Source: Isosphaeraceae bacterium (GTDB taxonomy: Bacteria; Planctomycetota; Planctomycetia; Isosphaerales; Isosphaeraceae). Taken from it: a stretch of DNA of 64,000 nucleotides. The position numbers were made by a program, and so were the translations under genes. Location: positions 2,863,641-2,927,640 of the forward strand of contig BPJS01000001.1 of assembly GCA_026004735.1 (NCBI GenBank), written 5' to 3'. The notes beneath the pieces are model-generated. The model did not search any database, was not told the origin of the DNA, and was given only the letters and a program-made list of their open reading frames with translations. Position 1 is the stretch's first letter, and each line of letters starts with the position of its first letter. Shown one piece after another: positions 31,013-39,906 of the stretch.

Positions 31013-31975
31013 CTAGGAACGGGCGGCGTCGGGCGTCCCGACCCCGACCGCCTGACGAAAATAGGCGAGCGTCCGTCGCAGGCCATCCGCGCGGTCAATC
31101 TTGGGTTCCCAGCCGAGCACCTGGCGGGCACGGCTGATATCCGGCCGGCGCCGCTTGGGGTCGTCCTGGGGCAGATCCCGGAACACAATCGTACTCTTGG
31201 ATTCCGGCACCAGTTCGAGGATCTCGCGGGCCAGCTCCAAAACGGTGATCTCGGAGGGATTGCCCAGGTTGACCGGCTCGGCGTAGTCGGTCATCAACAA
31301 TCGGACAATCCCCTCGACCAGGTCGTCGACGTAGCAGAAGCTGCGGGTCTGTTGCCCCTGGCCGTAAACGGTCAGCGGTTCGTTGCGGAGAACCTGGCCC
31401 ATAAAGGCCGGCAAGACCCGGCCGTCGTTAAGCCGCATCCGTGGCCCGTAGGTGTTGAAGATCCGGACGATCCGGGTGCGGACACCGTGATAGCGGTGGT
31501 AGGCCATCGTGATCGCCTCGGCGAACCGCTTGGCCTCGTCGTAGCAGCCACGGGGGCCGACCGGGTTAACGTGCCCCCAGTAATCCTCGCGCTGGGGGTG
31601 AACCTCGGGATCCCCATAGACCTCGCTGGTGCTGGCCAGCAGAAACCGAGCTTCCTTGGCCTTGGCCAGGCCCAGGGCGTTGTGGGTCCCCAGCGAGCCG
31701 ACCTTCAGCGTCGGGATCGGGTAGGCCAGATAATCGGCCGGGCTGGCCGGACTGGCGAAGTGGAGGACGTTGTCGACCGGTCCCTCGAGAAACAACGGCT
31801 CGCTGACATCGTGGCGGAGAAACGTAAAGCGCGGTTCCCGCTCCAGGCCGGCCAGGTTGCGCTCCGATCCGGTGATCAGATTGTCCACACAGATGACTTC
31901 GTGCCCATCGGCAATCAGCCGCTCGCAGAGATGGGAGCCGACAAAGCCGGCTCCGCCGGTGATGACGGTGCGCAA
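31013..31975 (-). CDS. UDP-glucuronic acid decarboxylase-like NAD-dependent epimerase/dehydratase
   Basis: A 320-residue short-chain dehydrogenase. [14 protein letters not shown] binds [20 protein letters not shown] and [20 protein letters not shown] are typical of UXS enzymes, and STSEVYGDP with the later Tyr and Lys of [10 protein letters not shown] forms the catalytic S/T-Y-K set. [21 protein letters not shown] also fits UXS. It makes UDP-xylose from UDP-glucuronate for polysaccharides or glycolipids. It is the upstream partner of the YhaM-like gene. Confidence 0.9.
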   Translation of the reverse strand: MRTVITGGAGFVGSHLCERLIADGHEVICVDNLITGSERNLAGLEREPRFTFLRHDVSEPLFLEGPVDNVLHFASPASPADYLAYPIPTLKVGSLGTHNALGLAKAKEARFLLASTSEVYGDPEVHPQREDYWGHVNPVGPRGCYDEAKRFAEAITMAYHRYHGVRTRIVRIFNTYGPRMRLNDGRVLPAFMGQVLRNEPLTVYGQGQQTRSFCYVDDLVEGIVRLLMTDYAEPVNLGNPSEITVLELAREILELVPESKSTIVFRDLPQDDPKRRRPDISRARQVLGWEPKIDRADGLRRTLAYFRQAVGVGTPDAARS

Positions 31976-32113
31976 GTCTGGATGACCTCAAGGTCAGGGG
32001 ACGCATGGGCGGTCCTGCCACCGCGGGTCGGACCCCCCGGGCCTACCGCCGTGAGTAATCATACTCGATGGATGCCCACGCGCGGCGATGGGCTGCCGCC
32101 GCGGGGGGAACCG

Positions 32114-32914
32114 TCAGCCGGTGGCGTCGAGCAAATCGTCCATCGTGTAGAGCCGCGCCGGCCGCCCCGCCAGAAATCGGGCGGCCTCCAGCGCGCCTCG
32201 GCAGAAGCCGTCACGGTTCAGCGCGCGGTGGGATAGTTCGAGGCATTCGCCCATCAGGCCGAAGACGACGGTGTGTTCGCCCGGGTTGTCGCCCGTCCTC
32301 AGAGCATGCACGCCGATCTCGCCGCGAGGTCGTTCGCCGACCTGACCCCGGCGGCCGTAAACGAGCTGCTCACGGCCGATCGCCTGGGCCGCGATCTCGG
32401 CCAGCCGCAACGCCGTACCGCTCGGCGCATCCTTCTTGAAACGATGATGGCGCTCGACGATCTCGATGTCGGCCGCATCACCCAAGATCCGGGCCGCTTC
32501 GGCCGTCAACCGCATCAGCAGGTTGACCGCTCGGCTGAAATTGGCCGAGATCAGCATCGGGATCCGCGCCGCGTACATCTCCAGCGTCCGGCGTTGCTCA
32601 GGCTCGTATCCGGTCGTGCCCACAACCAGGGCAATGGAACGGTCTGCGCACGTCTCGGCAAACCCAAGACTGGCGGCCGGCGTGGAGAAATCTATGGCAA
32701 CGTCCACCGGTTCTGTCAGCCCGGCCGCCAGGCGGACCCCAAGCCTCCCCACCCCGGCAACCTCCCCCGCATCCTCACCCAGCCTCGGATGATCGCCACG
32801 ATCCACAGCCGCGGCCAGCACCAGATCCGACGCCTCGGCCATCAACTGGATCAGCCGGATCCCCATCCGGCCGGCAGCGCCATGGACGGCAACGCGAAGA
32901 GGATCGGCTGGCAT
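32114..32914 (-). CDS. dapB: 4-hydroxy-tetrahydrodipicolinate reductase DapB
   Basis: A 266-residue enzyme of the lysine and diaminopimelate pathway. The N-terminal Rossmann motif is VHGAAGRMG; DVAIDFSTPAA and VVGTTGY line the cofactor; the catalytic block is EIVERHHRFKKDAPSGTALRLAE, containing the E-x-H-H-x-x-K-x-D-x-P-S-G-T-A signature. HALRTGDNPGEHTVVFG follows. All motifs and the length are normal. It stands alone, leftward, ahead of the epimerase gene. Confidence 0.96.
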   Translation of the reverse strand: MPADPLRVAVHGAAGRMGIRLIQLMAEASDLVLAAAVDRGDHPRLGEDAGEVAGVGRLGVRLAAGLTEPVDVAIDFSTPAASLGFAETCADRSIALVVGTTGYEPEQRRTLEMYAARIPMLISANFSRAVNLLMRLTAEAARILGDAADIEIVERHHRFKKDAPSGTALRLAEIAAQAIGREQLVYGRRGQVGERPRGEIGVHALRTGDNPGEHTVVFGLMGECLELSHRALNRDGFCRGALEAARFLAGRPARLYTMDDLLDATG

Positions 32915-33111
32915 CGATTCCAGACTCCTGTCCCTACGGTCAATCCGGACGCTTCACGTTAGCGAATCGACCGGTCGCGGCCAATGCCGCGCCCCCCGCC
33001 CGACTTGACCACCGCCAACACCTGGCTAGGATTGCGTGGATGAATGTGCGCGTGGGTGTCCAACGAACGCCGGCTTGATCAACGGACGGGACCAGAGCGG
33101 TGGAACGGGGC

Positions 33112-33585
33112 ATGGAAACCGGTTGGCTCGCGGGGCTGACCGCCCAGCATGAGCGGCGCGAGGCAAAACACGCCGCGCAGGCCATCTGGCCCGAGCTCGG
33201 AGTGGCTGGCCAGTTGCGGGGGTTGTTGGCATCGGCGATCGGTTTGACCGTGCTGGGTCTGGGCCTGGCGGCCTGGGCCGGCTACGCCATCGCGCCGTGG
33301 ACCGAGCGGGTCGAGATCGAACCGGCTCGGCCGGTGTTCGCTTCCGAGGACGACGAGCGCGCGGATCACGCGGCGGTCGCGGCGGAACGGCCCCGGGAAG
33401 AGCGCGTCGTGCCAACCGGCTTCACCCTGGCCCTGAGCGTGCTCGGCAGCGTGATGGCCGGTCTGGGGATTTCGGATCTGGTGCAGCGGGGCGTAATACC
33501 CTGGCTCTACGTGCTTGTGTTGGCGGCGTGTTGGTTGCCGGTCGTCGTCGGGTTCTGGGACGAATTGGTGCGGCTGCTGGGCTGA
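33112..33585 (+). CDS. Membrane protein of unknown function
   Basis: A 157-residue protein with one membrane span at about residues 37-60 (LLASAIGLTVLGLGLAAWAG), an acidic and basic linker (ASEDDERADHAAVAAERPRE) and two more spans (GFTLALSVLGSVMAGLGI, WLYVLVLAACWLPVVVGFW). I do not recognise the family. ATG 33112 is used; an in-frame GTG at 33100 would add four residues. Convergent with the cyclase gene. Confidence 0.65.
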   Translation: METGWLAGLTAQHERREAKHAAQAIWPELGVAGQLRGLLASAIGLTVLGLGLAAWAGYAIAPWTERVEIEPARPVFASEDDERADHAAVAAERPREERVVPTGFTLALSVLGSVMAGLGISDLVQRGVIPWLYVLVLAACWLPVVVGFWDELVRLLG

Positions 33586-33614
33586 GGGTTAGACCGCCCG
33601 ATCAGGCCGACGCC

Positions 33615-34994
33615 TCAACCGCCCGAGGCCACTTCGTGGTCGCGTGGAGCGGCCGGCGCGTCGTCGCCGCGGCAGCGGCCGACGACGAGGTATGTGGTCA
33701 TCGGGCCGCGGCCCTTGATCTCCACCGGCGGACGGATCTCAAGCTCGAATCGGTCCTCGACCAGACGCCGGGTCGACTCGCTGATCTGCACGCGGCCCGG
33801 CACGCCGCTCGACTCCATCCGGCTGGCTACGTTGACCGTATCGCCCCATAGATCGTAGCTGAACTTGCGCCGGCCAATTACGCCAGCGACGACCGGTCCG
33901 CTGCTGACGCCGATCCGCAGGCGGATCGGCGATCCGTCGCAGGCCCGAAGGCCCTCGACGGCCCGGAGCATCTCCAGCGCCATATCAATCACGGCGTGGC
34001 CGTGGTCGGGACGGGGATCGGGCAGGCCGCCGACAACCATATAGGCGTCGCCGATCGTCTTGATCTTTTCCAAACCAAATTGAGCGGCCAGCAGATCGAA
34101 GCGGGAGAAAATCCGGTTGAGCATGGCGACGATCTCGACCGGCGAGGTACCCGCGGCCAGAGGTGTGAACCCGACCAGGTCGGCAAACAGGACGGTGACT
34201 TCAGCATGGCTGGTCGCGATCGTCCGGGGATCGTGCTTGAGACGTTCGGCGATCGAGGCCGGCAGGATGCTTTTGAGAAGTTGATCCGCGCGGTCCCGGG
34301 CCTCGTCCAAGCGAGCAACAAGGAACAAAATGGTGCCAACCACCAGGAACGCCAACAGGGCGATATTCATCACGGCGTTGGCTGTGCTGAAGGCGGGCGG
34401 TAGATCCACAGCGGGCAGGCCTGGCAGCCGATCAAAGGGAGCCGCCACAACCATCGCCACCACAAAACCGGCTAGCCAAAACTCCGCCGCGCGCCGGCCC
34501 AGCAGCACACCCGTGACCAGGGGTGTCAGAATCGCCCAGATCGAAACCACCCCCGAACGGAGCATCCCGCCCAAGGCCGTCTGGATCAACACCACATAGA
34601 CCGTCACCAGCGCGCAGGCCACGTGCAGGTTGACGGCCAGATTCTTGGTGGCCGCAAACACAGCGAGATTGATCGCGCAGAGCGTGTTGTAACCGAGGTT
34701 GATCGCCACCGCGTGCGGCATGCCCAACGCCCAGAAGACGACCAACCAGACGGCCGTCAGGGCGATGCCCCCGGCCTGCACCAACGCGGCGGCCGCTTTG
34801 CGGGTGCGACTGGTCTCGTCGTCAGCCGGCGCGGTGAAGGCCGCCAGAAAGCGCGCTAGCGGGTCCGTCCGGCTGGAGCGGGGGCGGTCGGCCGGCCGGC
34901 CAGCCTCCGCAGCGGACATCGGAGCGAACCCGCCACTCGAAAACGTCCACTCCGCCGAAAGCGCTTCCGACCGGCGTTCCGATGAAGTCTTCAT
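33615..34994 (-). CDS. Membrane-bound class III adenylate/guanylate cyclase
   Basis: A 459-residue protein: a disordered N-terminus, five or six membrane helices (residues about 70-235, for example IALTAVWLVVFWALGM and IALLAFLVVGTILFLVAR), then a class III cyclase domain. The domain shows VTVLFADLVGFTPLAAGTSP (metal-binding Asp), LEKIKTIGDAYMVVGGLP (second Asp, substrate Lys) and FSYDLWGDTVNVASRMESSG. It would make cAMP or cGMP at the membrane. The start may be ATG 34994 or ATG 34919; neither has a clear ribosome site. Confidence 0.9.
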   Translation of the reverse strand: MKTSSERRSEALSAEWTFSSGGFAPMSAAEAGRPADRPRSSRTDPLARFLAAFTAPADDETSRTRKAAAALVQAGGIALTAVWLVVFWALGMPHAVAINLGYNTLCAINLAVFAATKNLAVNLHVACALVTVYVVLIQTALGGMLRSGVVSIWAILTPLVTGVLLGRRAAEFWLAGFVVAMVVAAPFDRLPGLPAVDLPPAFSTANAVMNIALLAFLVVGTILFLVARLDEARDRADQLLKSILPASIAERLKHDPRTIATSHAEVTVLFADLVGFTPLAAGTSPVEIVAMLNRIFSRFDLLAAQFGLEKIKTIGDAYMVVGGLPDPRPDHGHAVIDMALEMLRAVEGLRACDGSPIRLRIGVSSGPVVAGVIGRRKFSYDLWGDTVNVASRMESSGVPGRVQISESTRRLVEDRFELEIRPPVEIKGRGPMTTYLVVGRCRGDDAPAAPRDHEVASGG

Positions 34995-35316
34995 GGCGAC
35001 GCCATTGTACGCCGGTAAGAGAGCCTGCGCGGCCGCTCACCGTCCGGCCACCCCCGCCGGCCCGGTCAAGCCTCTGGACAGCGCGACGCTGGGGATGTTC
35101 CTGGCGATCCGGCCCGAACGGCCGCACGATCGAGCGACGGCCCATTGAGCACGATCCTATCCTCAAACTCGACCCAGATCACACGATCGCTCCCGCCGCG
35201 CCAGGCTGGTCGGCGACTTTGGTGCCGAGCCGCTGAAGTCTCGGCCAGCCCAGGACCGAAAAGGCATCTGATGCGTCAAGGAGGGCGCGTCGGCCGAGGG
35301 GGCACGGAGGCCGGGC
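34995..35316. other. Divergent intergenic region, no gene seen
   Basis: About 320 bases between the leftward cyclase and the rightward membrane protein. Only a GGAGG ribosome site for the rightward gene (near 35305) was recognised. Confidence 0.5.
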
Positions 35317-36246
35317 ATGGGGCGGATGCCAGGTCAGTTCAGGCGATCGAACCGTCGTGACGTGCCGCGTCAGGCGCCGTGGGGCGGTCGGACAATTCGG
35401 GCCATATGGAACGGCCAGGTGCCGACACCGCTGATGGTCGCGGTTCTGGTGCCCGCAGCCTGTTCGACATTTCTCCTGGGAATCGTGCTGGCGGCTGCCT
35501 GCCGGCCTCGATGGGCCGATCTAAACTGGTGCGTGCTGAGCCGGCTCTGTTCCAGTCGGCACAATCCGCACGGTTACGGATATCTGACCCTTGGGATGAT
35601 CGCCCTGCCCGTCCTGCTGGCACCAGCGCCGGCATGGCTGACGCGGCGGCTGGGCGGGTGCCCGACCCTGAGCCGCTGGGGGCGGTTCACCATGCGGCTC
35701 GGTCTGGCCGCCACGGCCGGAGTGGGGCTTGAGCGGGCCTGGTGTCCGACTCACTGGACCCCGCTGGAGAGCTTGCACCTGCTGCTGGCAGGATTGGCCT
35801 TCGCCGGGCTCTGGCTGGGCATGGCCATGATTTCCGGTGCAGCCGATGCCGGGGCGGGTCCGCGCGTGCGCTGGCGCTGGCTGATCCAGCCGCGTTGGTA
35901 TCTGGCCGGTTCGATCCTGCCGATCCTGGTCCTGTTTGGGAGCTATTTGCCGGTGGTCATGGTGCCGTGGATGCACGCCGGAGTGATCGCCGCCTGGCCT
36001 CCATCGCTGGGTTTCGTGCGGAGCGTCAGCTTCTGGCAGGCCTACCTCGTTGGCGGACTGGTCTTGAGCCTGCTGGCCCTGACGATCCGCGCCATCGTCC
36101 CCAACGCGGAACCCCGGGTGATCGCCGCGCGAACGGCCCTGCCAACCCGCAAGCCGGGACCGCGCTGGTATACCGATCGCCAGCATGGCCGGTCACGCGG
36201 ACCCCGCATGCGACCACGCCACGTCCCGGCTCGATCGGAACGCTGA
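35317..36246 (+). CDS. Polytopic membrane protein of unknown function
   Basis: A 309-residue protein with about seven hydrophobic segments, among them MVAVLVPAACSTFLLGIVLA, LTLGMIALPVLLAPAPAWL, LHLLLAGLAFAGLWLGMAMI, LAGSILPILVLFGSYLPVVM and FWQAYLVGGLVLSLLALTI, and a basic C-terminal tail. The arrangement resembles DUF998/Frag1-like proteins but no firm family can be named. GGAGG lies six bases before the ATG. A strong hairpin follows the gene. Confidence 0.7.
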   Translation: MGRMPGQFRRSNRRDVPRQAPWGGRTIRAIWNGQVPTPLMVAVLVPAACSTFLLGIVLAAACRPRWADLNWCVLSRLCSSRHNPHGYGYLTLGMIALPVLLAPAPAWLTRRLGGCPTLSRWGRFTMRLGLAATAGVGLERAWCPTHWTPLESLHLLLAGLAFAGLWLGMAMISGAADAGAGPRVRWRWLIQPRWYLAGSILPILVLFGSYLPVVMVPWMHAGVIAAWPPSLGFVRSVSFWQAYLVGGLVLSLLALTIRAIVPNAEPRVIAARTALPTRKPGPRWYTDRQHGRSRGPRMRPRHVPARSER

Positions 36247-36309
36247 GCCATTCTCGACCCGATCCGTCTCGGTTACCAACCGCGGCTCGGTCCTCACAAC
36301 GCGCAAATC

Positions 36310-36343
36310 GCCACGGCCCGGTCGACAAGCGCCGGGCCGTGGC
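36310..36343 (+). terminator. Hairpin terminator after the polytopic membrane gene
   Basis: GCCACGGCCCGG and its exact complement form a 12-bp stem with a 10-base loop, followed by GTTTGTTCC, a weak T-rich tail. It lies 64 bases past the stop codon. The arms nearly repeat those of the hairpin at 19319-19347. Confidence 0.7.
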
Positions 36344-36412
36344 GTTTGTTCCGCAGCCGGGCCAGCCAGCCCAATTCTGCAGCGTACGCCGCTGGATTTT
36401 AGTGGCTAGCCT

Positions 36413-36793
36413 CTACGACTTCCCCTGACTGCCAACGGTGCCGCGCTTCGGAGCTCCGGCGCTGCCCCAAGCCAGCCACTTGCCGACGCGCTCCTCCCCC
36501 GCACGTAGGCGCTCGAGAATGAAGCGACACTCGGCGATCATCGGAAGCTCGCGGAGCAGCTTCTCGAGCGTCTCGGGTTCAAGGCGTTTGGCCTCGGACC
36601 CTTTGCCCTGGTCGGTTCGCACACCATCGGCGTCAAACTCCGACCAACACACCGTCTGCGTATGGTTCGAAGCATTTTGCTTGGTTTTTTTATCTCGGAC
36701 GCGGATGCCGTTGAGCCGCATCCGGCCGCCCCCCTCGTAGCTAACGACGACCAAGTACTTGTCGACCGTTCGACCGAAGCCGAGGATGCCCAT
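36413..36793 (-). CDS. Hypothetical protein
   Basis: A 126-residue ORF beginning MGILGFGRTVDKYLVVVSYE and containing EAKRLEPETLEKLLRELPMI and ECRFILERLRAGEERVGKWL, which reads as a real mixed beta/alpha protein. GGAG lies eight bases before the ATG at 36793. The upstream part of the frame overlaps the promoter of the divergent hydrolase gene, so the shorter start is preferred. Its use of AAA and AAT codons is unlike its neighbours (KKTKQNASNHTQT), hinting at transfer. No family is recognised. Confidence 0.5.
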   Translation of the reverse strand: MGILGFGRTVDKYLVVVSYEGGGRMRLNGIRVRDKKTKQNASNHTQTVCWSEFDADGVRTDQGKGSEAKRLEPETLEKLLRELPMIAECRFILERLRAGEERVGKWLAWGSAGAPKRGTVGSQGKS

Positions 36794-36932
36794 GGGGCGC
36801 ACTCCAGGGCAGTATCCGTGGATCCCTGCGGATTTATTCTGCCCGCGCTCATCATACACCAACTCGGCGGTCCGCAAAGGGGCCAGAATGGACTCGCCAG
36901 AAAGAGCTGCGGTTTCGGAGGGAGCGACGGCG

Positions 36933-38168
36933 ATGGCTATCCTCATGAGCCTGACCGGCCTGCTGCTGGGAGCGGCCGGCGATCAGCCGGCGATCGACCC
37001 CAGCAGCCTGCGCGGTAAAGTCCTTTGTGGCTATCAGGGCTGGTTTCGCTGCCCTGGCGACCCGGCTGGTCAAGGCTGGCGGCACTGGAGCCGCGAGTCG
37101 GGTCGGATCACGGTCGAGACGCTCACCTTCGACCTCTGGCCCGACACCTCCGAGCTGACCCCCGAGGAGCGCTATCCCGCGCCCGGCTTTACCACCCCCG
37201 AAGGCAAGCCGGCGACCCTCTTCAGTTCGGCCAACCGGCGGACCATCGATCGCCACTTCGACTGGATGCGGGACTACGGGATCGACGGCGTCTGGCTGCA
37301 ACGGTTCCTGGTCAACTGCGGCGATCCCTCGTTCGACGCCGTGCTCGAGCACGTCCGCTCGGCGGCCGCACGCACGGGCCGGATCTATGCCATCGCATAC
37401 GACCTGACCGGCTATCCGACGCCACAGGCTACGCAAGCCCTGGCGGCCGACTGGAGCCGACTGGTCGATGCGCTGCACGTGACGGCTGACGACCGCTACC
37501 TGCATCACCAAGGGCGACCGGTCGTCATGGTCTGGGGATTCTTCCCAGACCGCTTCGACGCCGCGCTGGCCCACCGTCTGATCGACGTCTTCGGAACCGA
37601 ACCGCGGCGGTCAGTCACTCTGGTCGGCGGGGTGCCGTGGTGGTGGCGGACGGTCGACGACCCGGAATGGGTCCGTGCCTTTCGGCGATTCGACGTACTC
37701 AGCCCTTGGAACGTCGGCAACGTCGTCATCGACGACGGCCGCAAGCAGGCGGCAACCGCCACCTGGCAGGCGGACCAGGACGAAGCACTCCGCCACGGAA
37801 TCGCCTTGATGCCGGTGATCTACCCGGGCTTCTCCTGGACGAATCTCATGGGCGAGTCGGCCGCCGATCAGGCGATCCCCCGCCTCGGCGGCCAGTTCTT
37901 CTGGCGGCAATTCGTCACGGCAGCCGAACTGGGGATCGGCATGGCGTATGTCGCCATGTTCGACGAGGTCGACGAAGGGACGGCCATCTTCAAGGTAACC
38001 AACTCCCCGCCTCGACCTGGGCGGTTCGCCACCTACGAGGGCCTGCCGCCCGATACTTATCTTCGCCTGACCGGCGCAGGCAGTCGTCTGCTCCGCGGCG
38101 AGCGGAGGGATCGGGCCATGCCTCGGCTTGAGCCGGCTGGCGATGCCGGCCCGACCTCCTCCGAGTGA
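36933..38168 (+). CDS. GH99/GH71-like glycoside hydrolase domain protein
   Basis: A 411-residue protein with a short hydrophobic start (MAILMSLTGLLLGAAG). KVLCGYQGWFRCPGD, DLWPDTSELTPEERYPAPGF, FDWMRDYGIDGVWLQRF and MVWGFFPDRF are typical of the (beta/alpha)8 proteins grouped with GH99 endo-mannosidases and GH71. VAMFDEVDEGTAIFKV near the C-terminus may carry catalytic acids. Such proteins are often called xylosidase/arabinosidase in planctomycetes; the substrate is not known. The start at 36933 is set by GGAGGGAG upstream and the signal-like sequence. Confidence 0.8.
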   Translation: MAILMSLTGLLLGAAGDQPAIDPSSLRGKVLCGYQGWFRCPGDPAGQGWRHWSRESGRITVETLTFDLWPDTSELTPEERYPAPGFTTPEGKPATLFSSANRRTIDRHFDWMRDYGIDGVWLQRFLVNCGDPSFDAVLEHVRSAAARTGRIYAIAYDLTGYPTPQATQALAADWSRLVDALHVTADDRYLHHQGRPVVMVWGFFPDRFDAALAHRLIDVFGTEPRRSVTLVGGVPWWWRTVDDPEWVRAFRRFDVLSPWNVGNVVIDDGRKQAATATWQADQDEALRHGIALMPVIYPGFSWTNLMGESAADQAIPRLGGQFFWRQFVTAAELGIGMAYVAMFDEVDEGTAIFKVTNSPPRPGRFATYEGLPPDTYLRLTGAGSRLLRGERRDRAMPRLEPAGDAGPTSSE

Positions 38169-38188
38169 CCCCTCCGGCTCCCGGGGGT

Positions 38189-39238
38189 TCAAGCTGGTGC
38201 CGGCTCGCCTTCCTCGCTGCCGATCGAACCTTCCTCGAGTTCGTGCTCGATCGACTCCGCATCGCGTCGGAGCTGCTTCACCTGGCCGGCGTTGGCGACG
38301 TAGAACAGCGCGCTGAGGGCCGCCCCCAGGTAGGTGATCACCCGGTAGCCCATCATGGCGACCGCGCCATTGGGGAACTGGACCAGATCGAACAGCGCTC
38401 CGCTGGCGATCTCGGACAGCCCCAATGCGCCGAACGGCAAGGGCACCGCTGTCGTGAACAAGACCAGAGGCACAATCACGAGGTGCCGCCCCAGCGACGG
38501 CGCCGACGCCGGATACAGCGCGTGATCGACCAGCGTGAAGGCCAGCACAAATACGGCGTGGCTGACCAGAGCCAGCGCCGTCGCGGTGATCACCATCCCA
38601 ACCCGTGACCGGTACGCCGACGCCAACGCCACCATCTCGTGGAAGACCGCCTCAAACCGGCCCCGCCCCCGCACCAAACCCTCCAGCGGCCGATAGAGCG
38701 CCGGCGTAAACAGAATCGTCAGGCCGGCGACCCCGGCCACCACCGCCAGCCACGCCAGCCCGATCAAACCCCGCACCGGCCCCGATGCCTCGCCCAGCAC
38801 AAACAGCCCCGCCACGCCCGCCAGCAAAAACAGCCCGAGCAAGCCGACCCCACGGTCGATGACCATCGACGCGACCGCCTGGGTCTTCCGCGCCTGCTCA
38901 CGACAGAGAAAGGCGGCCTTGACCAGGTCGCCGCCGACCGCCCCGGGAATCACCAGATTGAACACATTGCCGATAAAACCCAGCCTCAGGGCATCCCGAA
39001 ACCGAAACGGCAGCCCCAAGGCCCGCACCAGCCAATACCACCGGACAAACGTCAGCACCAGCGCGGCCAGATAGAACACAAAGGCCAGCCCGACCCGCGC
39101 CGGATCGGGCCGAGTCGCCATGACCTCCCGGATCTTGTCGCTGTTGGCATGAATCGTCCAGCCGAGCAGGCCAAAGGCCAGAGCCACCAGCGCCAGGTTC
39201 AGCCACAGGCCGCGACGTCGGTCCGACATGGTCGTCAC
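38189..39238 (-). CDS. Flippase-like membrane protein (lysylphosphatidylglycerol synthase TM/YbhN family)
   Basis: A 349-residue protein with about eight membrane helices. LAFVFYLAALVLTFVRWYWL, RLGFIGNVFNLVIPGAVGGDLVKAAFLCRE and ASMVIDRGVGLLGLFLLAG contain the hallmark N-x-x-x-P-G-x-x-G-G-D-x-x-K and D-R-x-x-G motifs of the family. A late block, LPFGALGLSEIASGALF, is also conserved. These proteins are thought to move lipid-linked molecules across the membrane. Its ATG overlaps the hisB stop by four bases (39235-39238), so it is co-translated with histidine genes, though no functional link is obvious. Confidence 0.88.
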   Translation of the reverse strand: MTTMSDRRRGLWLNLALVALAFGLLGWTIHANSDKIREVMATRPDPARVGLAFVFYLAALVLTFVRWYWLVRALGLPFRFRDALRLGFIGNVFNLVIPGAVGGDLVKAAFLCREQARKTQAVASMVIDRGVGLLGLFLLAGVAGLFVLGEASGPVRGLIGLAWLAVVAGVAGLTILFTPALYRPLEGLVRGRGRFEAVFHEMVALASAYRSRVGMVITATALALVSHAVFVLAFTLVDHALYPASAPSLGRHLVIVPLVLFTTAVPLPFGALGLSEIASGALFDLVQFPNGAVAMMGYRVITYLGAALSALFYVANAGQVKQLRRDAESIEHELEEGSIGSEEGEPAPA

Positions 39239-39834
39239 AGGGTCCCCTTGGTCGACGGGATCGCGCCGCCGCCGCGGGGGTCCAGTTCAACGGCATCCCG
39301 CACGGCCCGGGCCAGACCCTTGAAAATCGCCTCCGCCAGATGATGGCTATTGCCCCCCCGGTGCATCAAAACATGGACGTTGGCCCGAGCGTTGAGGCTG
39401 AAGGCTCGCCAAAATTCCTGAATCAACTCGGTGTCGAAGCAGCCGACCTTGGGCGTCCGAAACGCGGCGTCCCAGCCCAGATAGGCCCGGCCACCTAGGT
39501 CGACCGCGCAGGTCACCAGCACCTCATCCATCGGCAACACACAGTGGCCGTAGCGGCGAATGCCCGCCTTGTCCCCCAAGGCCCGGTCCAGCGCCTGGCC
39601 CAGCACGATGCCGACATCCTCGGTCGCATGATGGTCATCGACCTGGCGATCCCCGCGCACATACGCCGTCAGATCCAGCAGGGCATGCCGCGCGAACAAG
39701 TCAAGCATGTGATCCAGAAAGCCAACCCCCGTGCTGACATCGGCGCAGCCGGTGCCGTCAATCTGGAGCGTCAAGCGGATTTCGGTCTCTCGGGTCGTGC
39801 GCTGAACTTCGGCTCGTCGGGGCGCGTCGGTCAC
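39235..39834 (-). CDS. hisB: Imidazoleglycerol-phosphate dehydratase HisB
   Basis: A 199-residue monofunctional HisB, sixth step of histidine synthesis. Both metal-binding repeats are intact: GFLDHMLDLFARHALLDL with DDHHATEDVGIVLGQAL, and GHCVLPMDEVLVTCAVDLGGR with HRGGNSHHLAEAIFKGLARA. Length is normal. hisC lies 72 bases upstream on the same strand, and the flippase-like gene overlaps its end. Confidence 0.97.
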   Translation of the reverse strand: MTDAPRRAEVQRTTRETEIRLTLQIDGTGCADVSTGVGFLDHMLDLFARHALLDLTAYVRGDRQVDDHHATEDVGIVLGQALDRALGDKAGIRRYGHCVLPMDEVLVTCAVDLGGRAYLGWDAAFRTPKVGCFDTELIQEFWRAFSLNARANVHVLMHRGGNSHHLAEAIFKGLARAVRDAVELDPRGGGAIPSTKGTL

Positions 39835-39906
39835 GGCGGCGGGTCCTCGGAGGTCAGGTCGGGGTAAGCCGGGCGGAGCCGGACATCACGCCGGAGGGCG
39901 GCCGCT

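Noticed and set aside
29867-32236. Plus-strand 789-residue ORF
   Set aside because: It is antisense to the YhaM-like and UXS-like genes, whose motifs are clear.
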